DNA of 64,000 bases from Clostridium sp. AM34-11AC (GTDB taxonomy: Bacteria; Bacillota; Clostridia; Lachnospirales; Lachnospiraceae): NCBI RefSeq assembly GCF_003435375.1, contig NZ_QWGL01000006.1, positions 73,832 through 137,831 of the forward strand, read 5' to 3'. The notes beneath the pieces are model-generated. The model saw only the letters and a program-made list of their open reading frames with translations, was not told the origin of the DNA and did no database searches. This document shows, in pieces, positions 43,884 to 53,400 of this stretch (the stretch's first letter is position 1; each line of letters starts with the position of its first letter). The position numbers and the translations under genes were made by a program.

Positions 43884-45485
43884 TTACAGATCCCACTTCT
43901 CGCAGAGCGCGTTGACCTCTGCCGTAAATTTCTTGATATCCTTGTTCGCGCAGTCGCGGTTCTTCTGGATGATCCGCATCAGGCGCTCGCCTGCAGCCAC
44001 AAGAAGAGCAAAGATGGACTTATTCTCCTTCTGTCTCGCTGTCTCCTTCTGGATTGGAATACCGACGGTCTGTTTGAGCCACGCACCCGCGGCAAGGTCA
44101 AACTCTGATCCCGAGAACGGTGCGTCCGCCACAAGATCGTAGTCCGAGCGCAGGAGGTTCGCGAACTTCGTGCATACGAGATCGTCTCCGTGTACCATAA
44201 ACACACGGTCCGGTTTCTTCTTAAAGGCGTTGATCCAGGTGAGAAGTCCTTCCCTGTCCGCATGACCGGAAAGTCCGTCCAGGCACACGATCTCCGCTTC
44301 TACATCGATGGTCTCACCGAATAGTTTTACGACTTCCGCCCCCTCAATGAGGCTCCTTCCCAGAGTTCCGACAGCCTGGTATCCGGCGAACACGATCGTA
44401 CACTCCTGTCTCCAGAGATTATGTTTTAAGTGGTGGCGGATTCGTCCGGCATCACACATACCCGCCGCGGAGATAATGACCTTCGGCTCGGAGTCGAAGT
44501 TGATCGCCTTGGAATCGTCGCTGCTGACGGAAAGATTTAATCCCGGGAATGCGATCGGGTTGATTCCCCTGTTCACAAGATCCATCGCCTCCTCGTCAAA
44601 GCACTCGGAAATGTTCTTATTGAACACATGGGTCGCCTCGACGGCCAGCGGGCTGTCCACATAGACCGGGAATCCGTCATGTCCGGTGACAAGGCCCTCT
44701 TCCTTGATCTTACGGATAAAGTAGAGGATCTCCTGGGTCCTGCCCACTGCAAAGGCCGGGATCACAACGTTTCCGTGACGGTCCAGGGTTCTCTGGATGA
44801 TCTTCGCGAACTCCTCGATATGCTCGTGGGTCCGGTCGTGGGAACGGTCACCGTAGGTACACTCCATTACCACATAGTCGGCCTCATCCGTGTACTGCGG
44901 ATCCTTGATCAGAGGTTTGTTCTTGTTTCCGATATCACCAGAGAAAACAATCTTCTTCTGTACGCCGTCCTCATCGATCCAGACTTCAATGGACGCGGAT
45001 CCAAGCAGGTGACCCACATCCGTAAACCGTACTTTCAATCCGTCGCAGATCGTCAGGATATCACCATAATGGCATGGCACGAAATGCTTTAAAACGCCTT
45101 CCGCATCGTTTACCGTGTAGAGCGCCTGAACCTCCGGGTTTCCGGCACGTCTTGCCTTTCTGTTCTTCCACTCAGCCTCCATTTCCTGAATGTGGGCACT
45201 GTCTTTCAACATAATGTTGCAGAGATCGCAGGTGGCCTGTGTGGCGAATATCTGCCCCTTAAAGCCCTTCGCATAGATCAGTGGAAGCAGGCCTGTGTGA
45301 TCGATGTGGGCGTGGGTGATAAAGATGTAGTCCACATCGGAGAACGGGATCGGAAGCTCCGCGTTCTCATAGACGTTTCCGCCCTGTTCCATACCGTAAT
45401 CAACAAGAATGTTCTTTCCCGCCGCATTCAGATAATGACAGCTTCCAGTCACTTCATGATCTGCACCGATAAATGTCAGTTTCAT
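43884..45485 (-). CDS. Beta-CASP metallo-beta-lactamase fold RNase-like protein
   Basis: A 533-residue protein with the metal motif THAHIDHTGLLP (residues 56-67), later HLLGSASIEVW and CTYGDRSHDRTHE, the beta-CASP region with VIPAFAVGRTQEIL, and an RMMBL segment ending in SGHADREGLL. The family (COG1236, YSH1-like) contains RNA exonucleases and endonucleases; substrate in this cell is unknown. A promoter with TTGCAA-type repeats lies upstream. Confidence 0.85.
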   Translation of the reverse strand: MKLTFIGADHEVTGSCHYLNAAGKNILVDYGMEQGGNVYENAELPIPFSDVDYIFITHAHIDHTGLLPLIYAKGFKGQIFATQATCDLCNIMLKDSAHIQEMEAEWKNRKARRAGNPEVQALYTVNDAEGVLKHFVPCHYGDILTICDGLKVRFTDVGHLLGSASIEVWIDEDGVQKKIVFSGDIGNKNKPLIKDPQYTDEADYVVMECTYGDRSHDRTHEHIEEFAKIIQRTLDRHGNVVIPAFAVGRTQEILYFIRKIKEEGLVTGHDGFPVYVDSPLAVEATHVFNKNISECFDEEAMDLVNRGINPIAFPGLNLSVSSDDSKAINFDSEPKVIISAAGMCDAGRIRHHLKHNLWRQECTIVFAGYQAVGTLGRSLIEGAEVVKLFGETIDVEAEIVCLDGLSGHADREGLLTWINAFKKKPDRVFMVHGDDLVCTKFANLLRSDYDLVADAPFSGSEFDLAAGAWLKQTVGIPIQKETARQKENKSIFALLVAAGERLMRIIQKNRDCANKDIKKFTAEVNALCEKWDL

Positions 45486-45716
45486 GGAACTCCTCCTTTC
45501 GCGGCGAAATCTGGAAACTCATGCAAACATCCTATTCCTGTGGTCGATATACAGAAATATCCATTTTTCCCAACCGTGCAGTGTCCGCAACCCTTTTCAC
45601 GTTCACCGCGGATTTTATCCTTCAGGTTTCTGCCGCAAATACTGTAATTTCAGCATCGTTTTGCAAAATTCGATGAAAATCTTCATGTTTGCAAATCAGC
45701 TGTATTATTTGCATCT

Positions 45717-45745
45717 ATTATAGCAAATTTCAGATAATTATGCAA
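45717..45745 (-). promoter_or_regulatory. Promoter of the beta-CASP RNase gene
   Basis: TTGCAT (45740-45745), 17 bases, TATAAT (45717-45722), with TGC before the -10. It lies inside the 3' end of spoIVA and gives a leader of about 225 bases. TTTGCAAA-like words recur at about 45661, 45689, 45709 and 45741. Confidence 0.65.
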
Positions 45746-47202
45746 ATCATTCCGCCATTACTGTCATTAATAATTTTCTGCAGCGTATCCTGAAGTTTCA
45801 TCTGACAGTCCTCCGTCATCTGGGCGATCTTCGCCTGCATGCCGTCCTCAACAATCTGTTCCACGGACTTTCCGAAGATATTCGTATCCCAGACACCTTC
45901 CTCCGTCGCTTCCCCGTCCTTTATGTACGCGATCAAGTCCTTCGCCTGCTGCTCGTTCCCAACGATCGGCGCGATCTCCGTCTCGATCCTGGCCTTTATG
46001 AGATTGATGGAGGGTGCCTGGGCATGGATCTTCACACCGTACTTGCTGCCATGACGGATCAGCTCCGGCTCATCTAAGGAGATCTCCGTCTTATCCGGCA
46101 GGACGATTCCGTAGCCCTTCTGGCGCACCTCCACCAGGGCGTTTCTCACCTTCTCATACTCTTCCTTCATCCCGGCAGATTCCTTTAAGATTTTAAACAG
46201 GCTGTACTCATCCCGCACCGGCAGGCCGGAAATATCGCTTAAGACCTCAAAGTATGCCGCCTCATCCATCAAGACCCGGATTGTCACCCGGCCGCTCGCA
46301 AGATCCAGCTCATCCGCGATCAGTTTTTTCACTGCCTGATCTGTTTCCGGCACAGCCTCCTTCGGCACGTCCTTCATCTGGACGGATGTCTTCAGGAGTT
46401 TTCCCGCCTCCATGATCAAACCTGCCTTTAACGCATGATCATCCGGCAGGATCTCCACCCATTTCGGGATCTCAAAGTCGAGCTCTGTCACCGGGAACTC
46501 CAGGAGCACGGTGCCCAATATCTCCTCGATGTCTTCTCGCTTTAGCTGTTCACAGTTTGCCGCCCGTACCGGGACCCCGTACTGGTTTTCCATCTTTAAC
46601 GCCAGGGCTTTCGTCTCCGCCGCATAGGGTCTTGTAGAGTTTAACAGGATCAGGAACGGTTTTCCGATCTCCTTCAACTCCGAGATCGTCTGCTCCTCCG
46701 CCTCCTTAAAATCATCCCTGGAGAGTTCCCCGAAGCTGCCATCGCAGGCCACAACGATCCCGATGGTGGAATGGTCCCGGATCACCTTTCTCGTCCCAAT
46801 TTCCGCCGCCTGGGTGAACGGGATCTCATAATCGTACCAGGGCGTCTTCACGAGACGTTCCTCCCCGTTTTCCGTATGTCCCGCAGCACCTTCCACCATA
46901 AAACCCACACAGTCGATGAGCCGCACCTTCGCCCGGATCCCCTCCGCAAGCTCCAGCTCCGCCGCCTCCTTCGGGATAAACTTCGGCTCCGTGGTCATGA
47001 TCGTCTTCCCCGCAGCACTCTGGGGAAGCTCATCCCTGGTCTGGGCCTTTTTCTGTCCGTCCGGGAGGTTCGGGAGCACGAGAAGCTCCATAAACCGTTT
47101 GATAAATGTGGATTTTCCGGTGCGCACAGGTCCCACAACGCCCACATAGATCTCTCCGCCCGTCCTCGCCTCGATATCCTTGTATACATGGAAATGATCC
47201 AT
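45730..47202 (-). CDS. spoIVA: Stage IV sporulation protein A (SpoIVA ATPase)
   Basis: A 490-residue ATPase that polymerises into the spore coat basement layer on the outer forespore membrane. The Walker A motif GPVRTGKST is at residues 24-32, and the C-terminus (NGGMICIII) is the hydrophobic tail needed for anchoring. GAGGGGG lies seven bases before the ATG. A sigma-E promoter is directly upstream. The protein is nearly invariant among spore formers and marks this genome as sporulating or recently so. Confidence 0.97.
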   Translation of the reverse strand: MDHFHVYKDIEARTGGEIYVGVVGPVRTGKSTFIKRFMELLVLPNLPDGQKKAQTRDELPQSAAGKTIMTTEPKFIPKEAAELELAEGIRAKVRLIDCVGFMVEGAAGHTENGEERLVKTPWYDYEIPFTQAAEIGTRKVIRDHSTIGIVVACDGSFGELSRDDFKEAEEQTISELKEIGKPFLILLNSTRPYAAETKALALKMENQYGVPVRAANCEQLKREDIEEILGTVLLEFPVTELDFEIPKWVEILPDDHALKAGLIMEAGKLLKTSVQMKDVPKEAVPETDQAVKKLIADELDLASGRVTIRVLMDEAAYFEVLSDISGLPVRDEYSLFKILKESAGMKEEYEKVRNALVEVRQKGYGIVLPDKTEISLDEPELIRHGSKYGVKIHAQAPSINLIKARIETEIAPIVGNEQQAKDLIAYIKDGEATEEGVWDTNIFGKSVEQIVEDGMQAKIAQMTEDCQMKLQDTLQKIINDSNGGMICIII

Positions 47203-47230
47203 AAAAATACCCCCTCACATATACTGTTGC

Positions 47231-47259
47231 AGTGTATGCACGAGGGGGACATTTTATGC
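47231..47259 (-). promoter_or_regulatory. Sigma-E promoter of spoIVA
   Basis: GCATAAA (47253-47259), 14 bases, CATACACT (47231-47238) on the minus strand. The -10 matches the B. subtilis sigma-E consensus CATACANT fully, and the spacing is right. Transcription would start about 20 bases before the ATG. Confidence 0.75.
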
Positions 47260-47326
47260 CGACAGAGCCTTTTCTTACGCCGCAGTACGGCAAAGTGCAG
47301 GCCGCTGCAAGATTATGTTCTGGTTT

Positions 47327-48334
47327 CTATTCCCACGGAAGATCGCTGTGCTCGATGCGCTTGTCGCGGAGCATCAGGTCGGCCACCGCCTCTTTTGCAG
47401 GTTTTCCTTCAAACAGAACCTGGTTTACCTCTTCAACGATCGGCATGGAAACATTGTATTTCTTTGCGAGGGCTCTCGCAGCCTTCGCGGAATAAACGCC
47501 TTCTACCACCATCTGGACTTCCTTCATTGCCTCTTCCATCGTGTATCCTTTTCCGATGAGGATACCGGCACGGCGGTTTCTGCTGTGCATGCTGGCACAT
47601 GTCACGATCAGGTCACCGATTCCGGAAAGTCCGGTATAGGTCTGGTATTTTCCACCCATGGCGATGCCAAGTCTCGCGATCTCCGCCATACCGCGGGTGA
47701 TGAGGGCTGCTTTCGCGTTGTCCCCGTAACCCAGGCCATCAGCGATTCCCGCTGCCAGGGCAACAACGTTCTTTAACGCGGCGCCTGTCTCGATCCCCAG
47801 GACATCCGGGCTCGTGTATACGCGGAACACCGGGCTGATAAATGTGGACTGGACGTACTCTGCAACGTTCTTCTTGCGGGATCCCGCAACGCAGAGCGTC
47901 GGAAGTCCGCGGCTTACCTCCTCCGCGTGGCTCGGTCCGGAAAGAACAGCTGTCTCCGCCATCGGAAGTTCTTCCTTTATGATCTGGGTCATTGTATCGA
48001 GAGTATTCTCCTCGATTCCCTTTGCCACATCCACAATGAGCTGTCCCTCTTTACAGAACGGCTTCATCTTCTGCGCCGTGCTGCGGACAAATACGGACGG
48101 AACCGCCATCACGAGAAGGTTCTTATCCTTCATCGCTTCCTCAAGGTCAGCGGTATAGATGATTCCCTCCGGCAACGTCACTCCCGGAAGATTCTTGTGA
48201 GTCCTGGTCTTTGCCATCTCCTCGATCTCCGCCGGGATCGCGGACCACAGTGTGACCTCATGTCCATTGTTTCTTAACAGCACCGCAATCGCGGTTCCCC
48301 ATGTACCGGAACCGATAATACCAATTTTTTCCAT
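47327..48334 (-). CDS. gpsA: NAD(P)H-dependent glycerol-3-phosphate dehydrogenase
   Basis: 335 residues. GIIGSGTWGTAIAVLL is the N-terminal dinucleotide motif, and LSGPSHAEEV is the substrate-binding motif. It makes sn-glycerol 3-phosphate for phospholipid synthesis, the substrate of PlsY encoded just upstream. The ATG follows AGGAG. The gene order der-plsY-gpsA is conserved in many Firmicutes. Confidence 0.96.
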   Translation of the reverse strand: MEKIGIIGSGTWGTAIAVLLRNNGHEVTLWSAIPAEIEEMAKTRTHKNLPGVTLPEGIIYTADLEEAMKDKNLLVMAVPSVFVRSTAQKMKPFCKEGQLIVDVAKGIEENTLDTMTQIIKEELPMAETAVLSGPSHAEEVSRGLPTLCVAGSRKKNVAEYVQSTFISPVFRVYTSPDVLGIETGAALKNVVALAAGIADGLGYGDNAKAALITRGMAEIARLGIAMGGKYQTYTGLSGIGDLIVTCASMHSRNRRAGILIGKGYTMEEAMKEVQMVVEGVYSAKAARALAKKYNVSMPIVEEVNQVLFEGKPAKEAVADLMLRDKRIEHSDLPWE

Positions 48335-48405
48335 GTTCAGGAACTCCTTTTCTCTTTAATCTCACTGCCCTGTACTGACTGATATTTTCGTGCTTAAGCG
48401 CTTAT

Positions 48406-49041
48406 TCAGTTTTTCTTTCCGCCCCAGAGCTTGTTCTCTGTGCCGGATAAAAGTCTTTTTATGTTCGTCTTGTGTCTCCAGATCGCCATCGCCATCAGGA
48501 CGAAGGCAACGGCATAAAACTCCATGAGATGATCCGCAGAGACGGTAAATGTTCCATGCGCCCCGTAGACCAGTATCTGGATAAAGAATGAGATCACCAC
48601 CAGAATAGAACCAAGGGAGACATATCTTGTAATGATGACAGCTCCAAGGAACAGTGCTGCACAGACAAGTGTCACGCGCCAGTCCATGGACACGAGAATG
48701 CCTGCCATGGAAGCGATTCCCTTTCCGCCCTTGAAGTTTAAGTAACACGGAAAGTTATGACCGAGGACAACGCCGAGACCTGCGTAGAGCACATAGAGGT
48801 CTGTGTCCGGGCTTCCCTTAAAGATGATCCGCGCCGCAAGACAGGCGAACACCGTCTTTAAAAAATCTCCCGCGAACACGATGAGCCCCGCTTTTTTTCC
48901 CATGACCCGGAGCGCATTTGTCGTTCCGGAGTTTCCGCTTCCGTAGTTTCTGATATCGATATGGTTCATCTTACCGTAAAGATATCCTGTCTGGAATAAT
49001 CCAAACACATAACCCATAACAAGACAAATCACTCTGCCCAT
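48406..49041 (-). CDS. plsY: Acyl-phosphate:glycerol-3-phosphate acyltransferase PlsY
   Basis: A 211-residue polytopic membrane enzyme making lysophosphatidic acid. Motif 1 GSGNSGTTNALRVMGKKAG and motif 2 GHNFPCYLNFKGGKGIA are complete. It lies four bases downstream of der and about 70 upstream of gpsA. A second overlapping frame across 48362-48748 shows no family sequence. Confidence 0.95.
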   Translation of the reverse strand: MGRVICLVMGYVFGLFQTGYLYGKMNHIDIRNYGSGNSGTTNALRVMGKKAGLIVFAGDFLKTVFACLAARIIFKGSPDTDLYVLYAGLGVVLGHNFPCYLNFKGGKGIASMAGILVSMDWRVTLVCAALFLGAVIITRYVSLGSILVVISFFIQILVYGAHGTFTVSADHLMEFYAVAFVLMAMAIWRHKTNIKRLLSGTENKLWGGKKN

Positions 49042-49044
49042 TGC

Positions 49045-50370
49045 TTAATCCTTCTCCTTCCTCTCGCGGATGATGAATTTTAAGGATGTTCCGCGGAAGC
49101 CGAAGGCCTCACGGATCTTGTTCTCTAAGTATCTCGTGTAGGAGAAATGCATTAACTCCTTATCGTTTACGAAGATAACAAAGGTCGGCGGTTTTACCGC
49201 AACCTGGGTCACATAGTAGATCTTTAAGCGTTTGCCCTTGTCGGACGGCGGCTGCTGCATAGCGACAGCTTCTGTCACGATCTCGTTCAATACACCGGTA
49301 GCCACGCGGAGCGTCTGGTTCTCGCGGACCATATCGATGAGCTCGAAGAGCTTTTCCATTCTCTGTCCGGTCAGGGCGGACACGAAGATATACTCCGCAT
49401 ACGGCATGTAGGACAGGGTCTCTTTTAATTTTCTTGTGTACTCATAGATCGTCTTGTCGTTCTTCTCGATGGCATCCCACTTGTTGACAACGACGATCAC
49501 GCCTTTTCCGCGGTCATGGGCGATACCGGCGATCTTTGCGTCCTGCTCAGTGATTCCCTCAACGGCATCGATGACCATGAGGACCACATCAGCGCGCTCC
49601 ACCGCTGTCACAGTACGGATAATACTGTAGCGCTCGATATCCTCTTTGATCTTGCTCTTTCTTCTTAATCCCGCGGTATCGATAAAGATATATTCAGTGC
49701 CGTTTCGCACGATCTCTGTATCGACAGCGTCTCTTGTGGTTCCGGCGATGTTGGATACGATCACACGGTTTTCACCGAGAAGCTTATTGATAATAGAGGA
49801 TTTTCCGACGTTCGGTTTTCCCACGATGGCGATTCTCGGACGGTCATCCTCGCTGTCGTCATACTGGTCCTCACGGAAATACTTGACTACCTCATCGAGA
49901 AGCTCGCCAAGGCCAAGTCTTGAAGCCGCGGATACCGGGACCGGGTCTCCGATTCCCAGGTTATAGAATTCGTATACATCGTTTCCGAACTTCGCCATGC
50001 TGTCCACCTTATTGACCGCAAGAACGACCGGTTTCTTGGACTTTCTTAACATATCCGCAACCTTGGAGTCCGCGTCGACGAGACCCTGGCGCACATCCAC
50101 GATAAAGATGATGACGTCCGCGGTATCGATGGCGATCTGAGCCTGCTCACGCATCTGCGCAAGAATGATATCCTTGGAATCCGGCTCGATTCCGCCTGTA
50201 TCAATTAAGGTAAAGTTGTTGTTTAACCAGGTGCAGTCCGCATAGATACGGTCTCTTGTCACACCCGGAGTGTCTTTTACGATCGAGATCGTGCTGCCGG
50301 CAAGGACGTTGAAGAGTGTGGATTTTCCCACATTCGGTCTGCCGACGATCGCCACTACTGGTTTACTCAT
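49045..50370 (-). CDS. der: Ribosome biogenesis GTPase Der (EngA)
   Basis: A 441-residue protein with two tandem GTPase domains, G1 motifs GRPNVGKST (from residue 10) and GKPNVGKSS, each with DTPG/DTAG and NKxD, then a C-terminal KH-like domain. It is essential for 50S assembly. It follows the DUF512 gene by 15 bases. Confidence 0.97.
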   Translation of the reverse strand: MSKPVVAIVGRPNVGKSTLFNVLAGSTISIVKDTPGVTRDRIYADCTWLNNNFTLIDTGGIEPDSKDIILAQMREQAQIAIDTADVIIFIVDVRQGLVDADSKVADMLRKSKKPVVLAVNKVDSMAKFGNDVYEFYNLGIGDPVPVSAASRLGLGELLDEVVKYFREDQYDDSEDDRPRIAIVGKPNVGKSSIINKLLGENRVIVSNIAGTTRDAVDTEIVRNGTEYIFIDTAGLRRKSKIKEDIERYSIIRTVTAVERADVVLMVIDAVEGITEQDAKIAGIAHDRGKGVIVVVNKWDAIEKNDKTIYEYTRKLKETLSYMPYAEYIFVSALTGQRMEKLFELIDMVRENQTLRVATGVLNEIVTEAVAMQQPPSDKGKRLKIYYVTQVAVKPPTFVIFVNDKELMHFSYTRYLENKIREAFGFRGTSLKFIIRERKEKD

Positions 50371-50385
50371 ATATTTTCCTCATTT

Positions 50386-51804
50386 CTATACTTCGCCGTC
50401 CCAATCAGGGATAACTTCCCCGTCCTCTGTGAGACCGGCATCTTTCATTGTAAGCTCATATGCCCCGTGTTCCGCAGTCTGTTCTCTCGCCGCCTCCGGG
50501 TCAAGGATCGCGTCCACAAGGTCATATCCGCTTGATTTTACTATATTTATCGGAATCTGTAAAGCATCTTCCGCCTGGGTCTTTGTGATATCATCCAGGA
50601 AAACCTCCTCGCCGCTCTTAAACATAACGGCCGGAAGGATCAGCCTGTCGCCTAAAGGCTTATCCTTTAACTGGGCGATCAGATCCTGTCCTGTGATCAG
50701 TCCCGCCACCGTGATCTTTTCGCCGAAGAAATCATTCCGGATCGGGTAGATATGGACCTTTCGTCCCGGATAGACTTTCATGATCTCCTTTACAAGCGTG
50801 TCCAGATACGGATACGGCAGACGTCCTGTGGCGATAGAGAGTTCTTCCTCTTTTCCGTCGTCCGTCTTCTCATCCAGGGCATCCATGACTTCCTCATGCA
50901 GTAGCCGCAGCATACCGACGCCGTTCTCCAGCTGGATATATCCGTCGTATCTTCCTTCCTCCGGCATCTCGCGCTCCGCCAGGATATACCACTCATCACT
51001 TGCATGGATAAAGTGGATCCCGTGGCGCTCGTAGTTGATCTTCTGCCATTTTTCGATGAGGTCTATCACCTCGCAGGCATCTTCCTTTGTAAACGGTTCC
51101 AGCGGGTAAAGACCCTCACGATACTTCGAGAGACCAACCGGAACCACCGACACGCTCTGCATCACCGGCGCGTACTTTGAGAGCTGTTCGATGGTGTACG
51201 CCAACTCATTTCCATCATTGACGCCCCGGCAGAGAACGATCTGTCCGTTCATCTCCGTTCCCGCCTCGTAAAGACGGTCGATCTTCTTTAACGCCTCCCC
51301 CGCAAACCGGTTGTGGAGCATCTTACAGCGCAGCTCCGGGTTCATAGTCTGCACGGAGATATTGATCGGGGCCAGGTGGAAGCGGATGATCCGCTCGATA
51401 TCCTTATCCTTCATATTTGTCAGGGTGATGTAGTTTCCCTGAAGGAACGAAAGTCTGGAGTCGTCGTCCTTAAAGTAGAGCGTCTCACGCATTCCCGGCG
51501 GCATCTGGTCGATAAAGCAGAAGATGCACTTATTGGAGCAGGACTTATAGTCACTCATAAGTCCGTTTTCAAAGGTAAGTCCCAGATCCTCACCGCCGCT
51601 CTCGATCTCAAGTTCCCACTCTTCTCCGTTTGCCTTCCGCACGACCATCACGAAACTCTCGGCATCCGTCATATAGTCGTAGTCAAAGATATCTTCCAGC
51701 TCTTCCCCGTCTATGGTAAGCAGCACATCTCCCGGTTCCAGTTCCAGCTCTTCCGCGATGGATCCGGGGGTAACTGCCATAATTTTATGTCCCTGATATT
51801 TCAC
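50386..51804 (-). CDS. DUF512 protein with PDZ and radical-SAM-like Fe-S domain
   Basis: A 472-residue protein. A PDZ-like N-terminus (ITPGSIAEELELEPGDVLLTI-like, residues about 11-30) is followed by C-SNK-C-IF-C (three cysteines, a radical SAM cluster motif) and the DUF512 region. Its function is unknown, but it is regularly next to der in Clostridia. It may act in ribosome or RNA modification; that is inference from position alone. It has its own promoter. Confidence 0.88.
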   Translation of the reverse strand: MKYQGHKIMAVTPGSIAEELELEPGDVLLTIDGEELEDIFDYDYMTDAESFVMVVRKANGEEWELEIESGGEDLGLTFENGLMSDYKSCSNKCIFCFIDQMPPGMRETLYFKDDDSRLSFLQGNYITLTNMKDKDIERIIRFHLAPINISVQTMNPELRCKMLHNRFAGEALKKIDRLYEAGTEMNGQIVLCRGVNDGNELAYTIEQLSKYAPVMQSVSVVPVGLSKYREGLYPLEPFTKEDACEVIDLIEKWQKINYERHGIHFIHASDEWYILAEREMPEEGRYDGYIQLENGVGMLRLLHEEVMDALDEKTDDGKEEELSIATGRLPYPYLDTLVKEIMKVYPGRKVHIYPIRNDFFGEKITVAGLITGQDLIAQLKDKPLGDRLILPAVMFKSGEEVFLDDITKTQAEDALQIPINIVKSSGYDLVDAILDPEAAREQTAEHGAYELTMKDAGLTEDGEVIPDWDGEV

Positions 51805-51837
51805 TTCGTTTATCCTTCCTGCATGGTTCTAAACTTA

Positions 51838-51866
51838 ATCATACCAATCTTCCTCCGATTTGTAAA
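51838..51866 (-). promoter_or_regulatory. Promoter of DUF512-der-plsY-gpsA
   Basis: TTTACA (51861-51866), 17 bases, TATGAT (51838-51843) on the minus strand, divergent from the prs promoter 43 bases away. Confidence 0.7.
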
Positions 51867-51908
51867 GGAACGATATTCTTTTTTCCTTCGAATTTTCATG
51901 GGAAACTA

Positions 51909-51938
51909 TTGACGAAAAATGTCTGAAAATGGTATACT
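51909..51938 (+). promoter_or_regulatory. Promoter of prs
   Basis: TTGACG (51909-51914), 18 bases, TATACT (51933-51938). The leader of about 110 bases contains a GTCCG/CGGAC hairpin (51993-52013) before the GGAGG at 52040. Confidence 0.75.
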
Positions 51939-52054
51939 CGGCGTGGAATGCCTGCAGGTTCCCGTATAAATAAGGAGATCCAGGCAAAAATATGATCTGA
52001 CAGTCCGACCGCAGAGGCCGGACCGCAACACAAAAAATCGGAGGATTATCTGAC

Positions 52055-53242
52055 ATGTCTAATCAGTACGTTTTCAACGACCGTCTGCCGCTTGCACCGC
52101 TTAAGATCGCTGCTCTTGAGAGCTGCCGTGATCTTGCGCAGAAAGTCAATGACCACATCGTAAACTTCCGCCGCAACGATGCGGAAGAATTACTTCGCCG
52201 CCAGGGAAATTTACAGTACCGTGGCTACGATGTTGACTCCTATCTTCTCGACTGCGCCTGCCCGCGTTTCGGAAGTGGTGAAGCAAAGGGGATCGTAAAC
52301 GAATCTGTCCGCGGAACCGATATTTTCTGCATGGTCGATGTAACAAACCATTCTCTTACCTACAAGATGTCCGGATATGTAAACCACATGTCCCCGGATG
52401 ACCACTATCAGGATCTCAAGAGAATCATCGGCGCTACGGCATCCACCGCACACCGTATCAACGTTATCATGCCGTTCCTTTACGAGAGCCGTCAGCACAA
52501 GCGTACTCACAGAGAGTCTTTAGACTGTGCAATGGCACTTGAAGAGTTAGTAAGCATGGGCGTGTCCAACATCATCACATTTGATGCACATGACCCGCGC
52601 GTACAGAACGCGATCCCGTTATCCGGCCTCGACAACTTCATGCCGACCTACCAGTTCGTAAAAGCACTGTTTAAACATGACAATACCTTAAAGATCGATA
52701 AAGACCACTTAATGGTCATCAGCCCGGACGAAGGTGCAATGAGCCGTGCCGTATATCTCGCCAACAACCTCGGCGTTGATATGGGTATGTTCTACAAGAG
52801 AAGAGATTACTCCAAGGTCATCAACGGAAGAAACCCGATCGTTGCCCACGAGTTCCTCGGAAGCTCCGTTGAAGGAAAGACCGTTATCGTCGTTGACGAC
52901 ATGATCGCCTCCGGCGAGAGCATGCTCGATACCGCAAAAGAGTTAAAGGAGCGCAAGGCCGAGAAGGTCGTTGTATGCTGCACCTTCGGTCTCTTCACCG
53001 CAGGCTTCGAGAAATTCGATGAGTTCTACCAGAAGGGCTACATCGACAGTGTTGTCACAACAAACTTAAACTACCGTTCCCCGGAACTCTTCACAAAGGA
53101 ATGGTATGTGGAAGCTGATATGAGCAAGTACATCGCTGCCATCATCAACTCCTTAAACCACGACGTTTCCATCGGAAACTCCCTGTCCCCGACAGACAAG
53201 ATCCAGAAACTTATCAGAAAGTACAACGAGGGTCTTCTTTAA
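52055..53242 (+). CDS. prs: Ribose-phosphate pyrophosphokinase, long form
   Basis: Makes PRPP from ribose 5-phosphate and ATP. The PRPP loop VVVDDMIASGESM and the metal-binding FDAHDPRVQNA are clear. At 395 residues it is about 75 longer than common Prs proteins; the N-terminus (residues 1-80) has no counterpart in them, and the flexible-loop motif reads ESRQHKRTHRESL in place of the usual ARQDRK. It is therefore a divergent Clostridial form. GGAGG precedes the ATG. Confidence 0.88.
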   Translation: MSNQYVFNDRLPLAPLKIAALESCRDLAQKVNDHIVNFRRNDAEELLRRQGNLQYRGYDVDSYLLDCACPRFGSGEAKGIVNESVRGTDIFCMVDVTNHSLTYKMSGYVNHMSPDDHYQDLKRIIGATASTAHRINVIMPFLYESRQHKRTHRESLDCAMALEELVSMGVSNIITFDAHDPRVQNAIPLSGLDNFMPTYQFVKALFKHDNTLKIDKDHLMVISPDEGAMSRAVYLANNLGVDMGMFYKRRDYSKVINGRNPIVAHEFLGSSVEGKTVIVVDDMIASGESMLDTAKELKERKAEKVVVCCTFGLFTAGFEKFDEFYQKGYIDSVVTTNLNYRSPELFTKEWYVEADMSKYIAAIINSLNHDVSIGNSLSPTDKIQKLIRKYNEGLL

Positions 53243-53266
53243 TTTTAAATCTCAGAGAATATTTAC

Positions 53267-53306
53267 GCCGCCCGGCTTTCCATTATGGATTCCAGGCGGT
53301 GTTTTT
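53267..53306 (+). terminator. Terminator of prs
   Basis: CCGCC pairs with GGCGG with an inner TCCA/TGGA hairpin, followed by GTTTTTT on the plus strand. Confidence 0.7.
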
Positions 53307-53340
53307 TCATATTCTACACATTTCAGGCGCAGAATCCCAT

Positions 53341-53387
53341 TAAAAAAACGGAAATTCCAACATTTCTGCAGGAATTCCCGTTTTTAT
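53341..53387. terminator. Bidirectional terminator between prs and the TPR lipoprotein gene
   Basis: AAACGGGAATTCC pairs with GGAATTTCCGTTT across a short loop, with A and T tracts on both sides, so it can stop both the prs read-through and the convergent lipoprotein transcript. Confidence 0.8.
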
Positions 53388-53400
53388 TTCTTACAGCATC

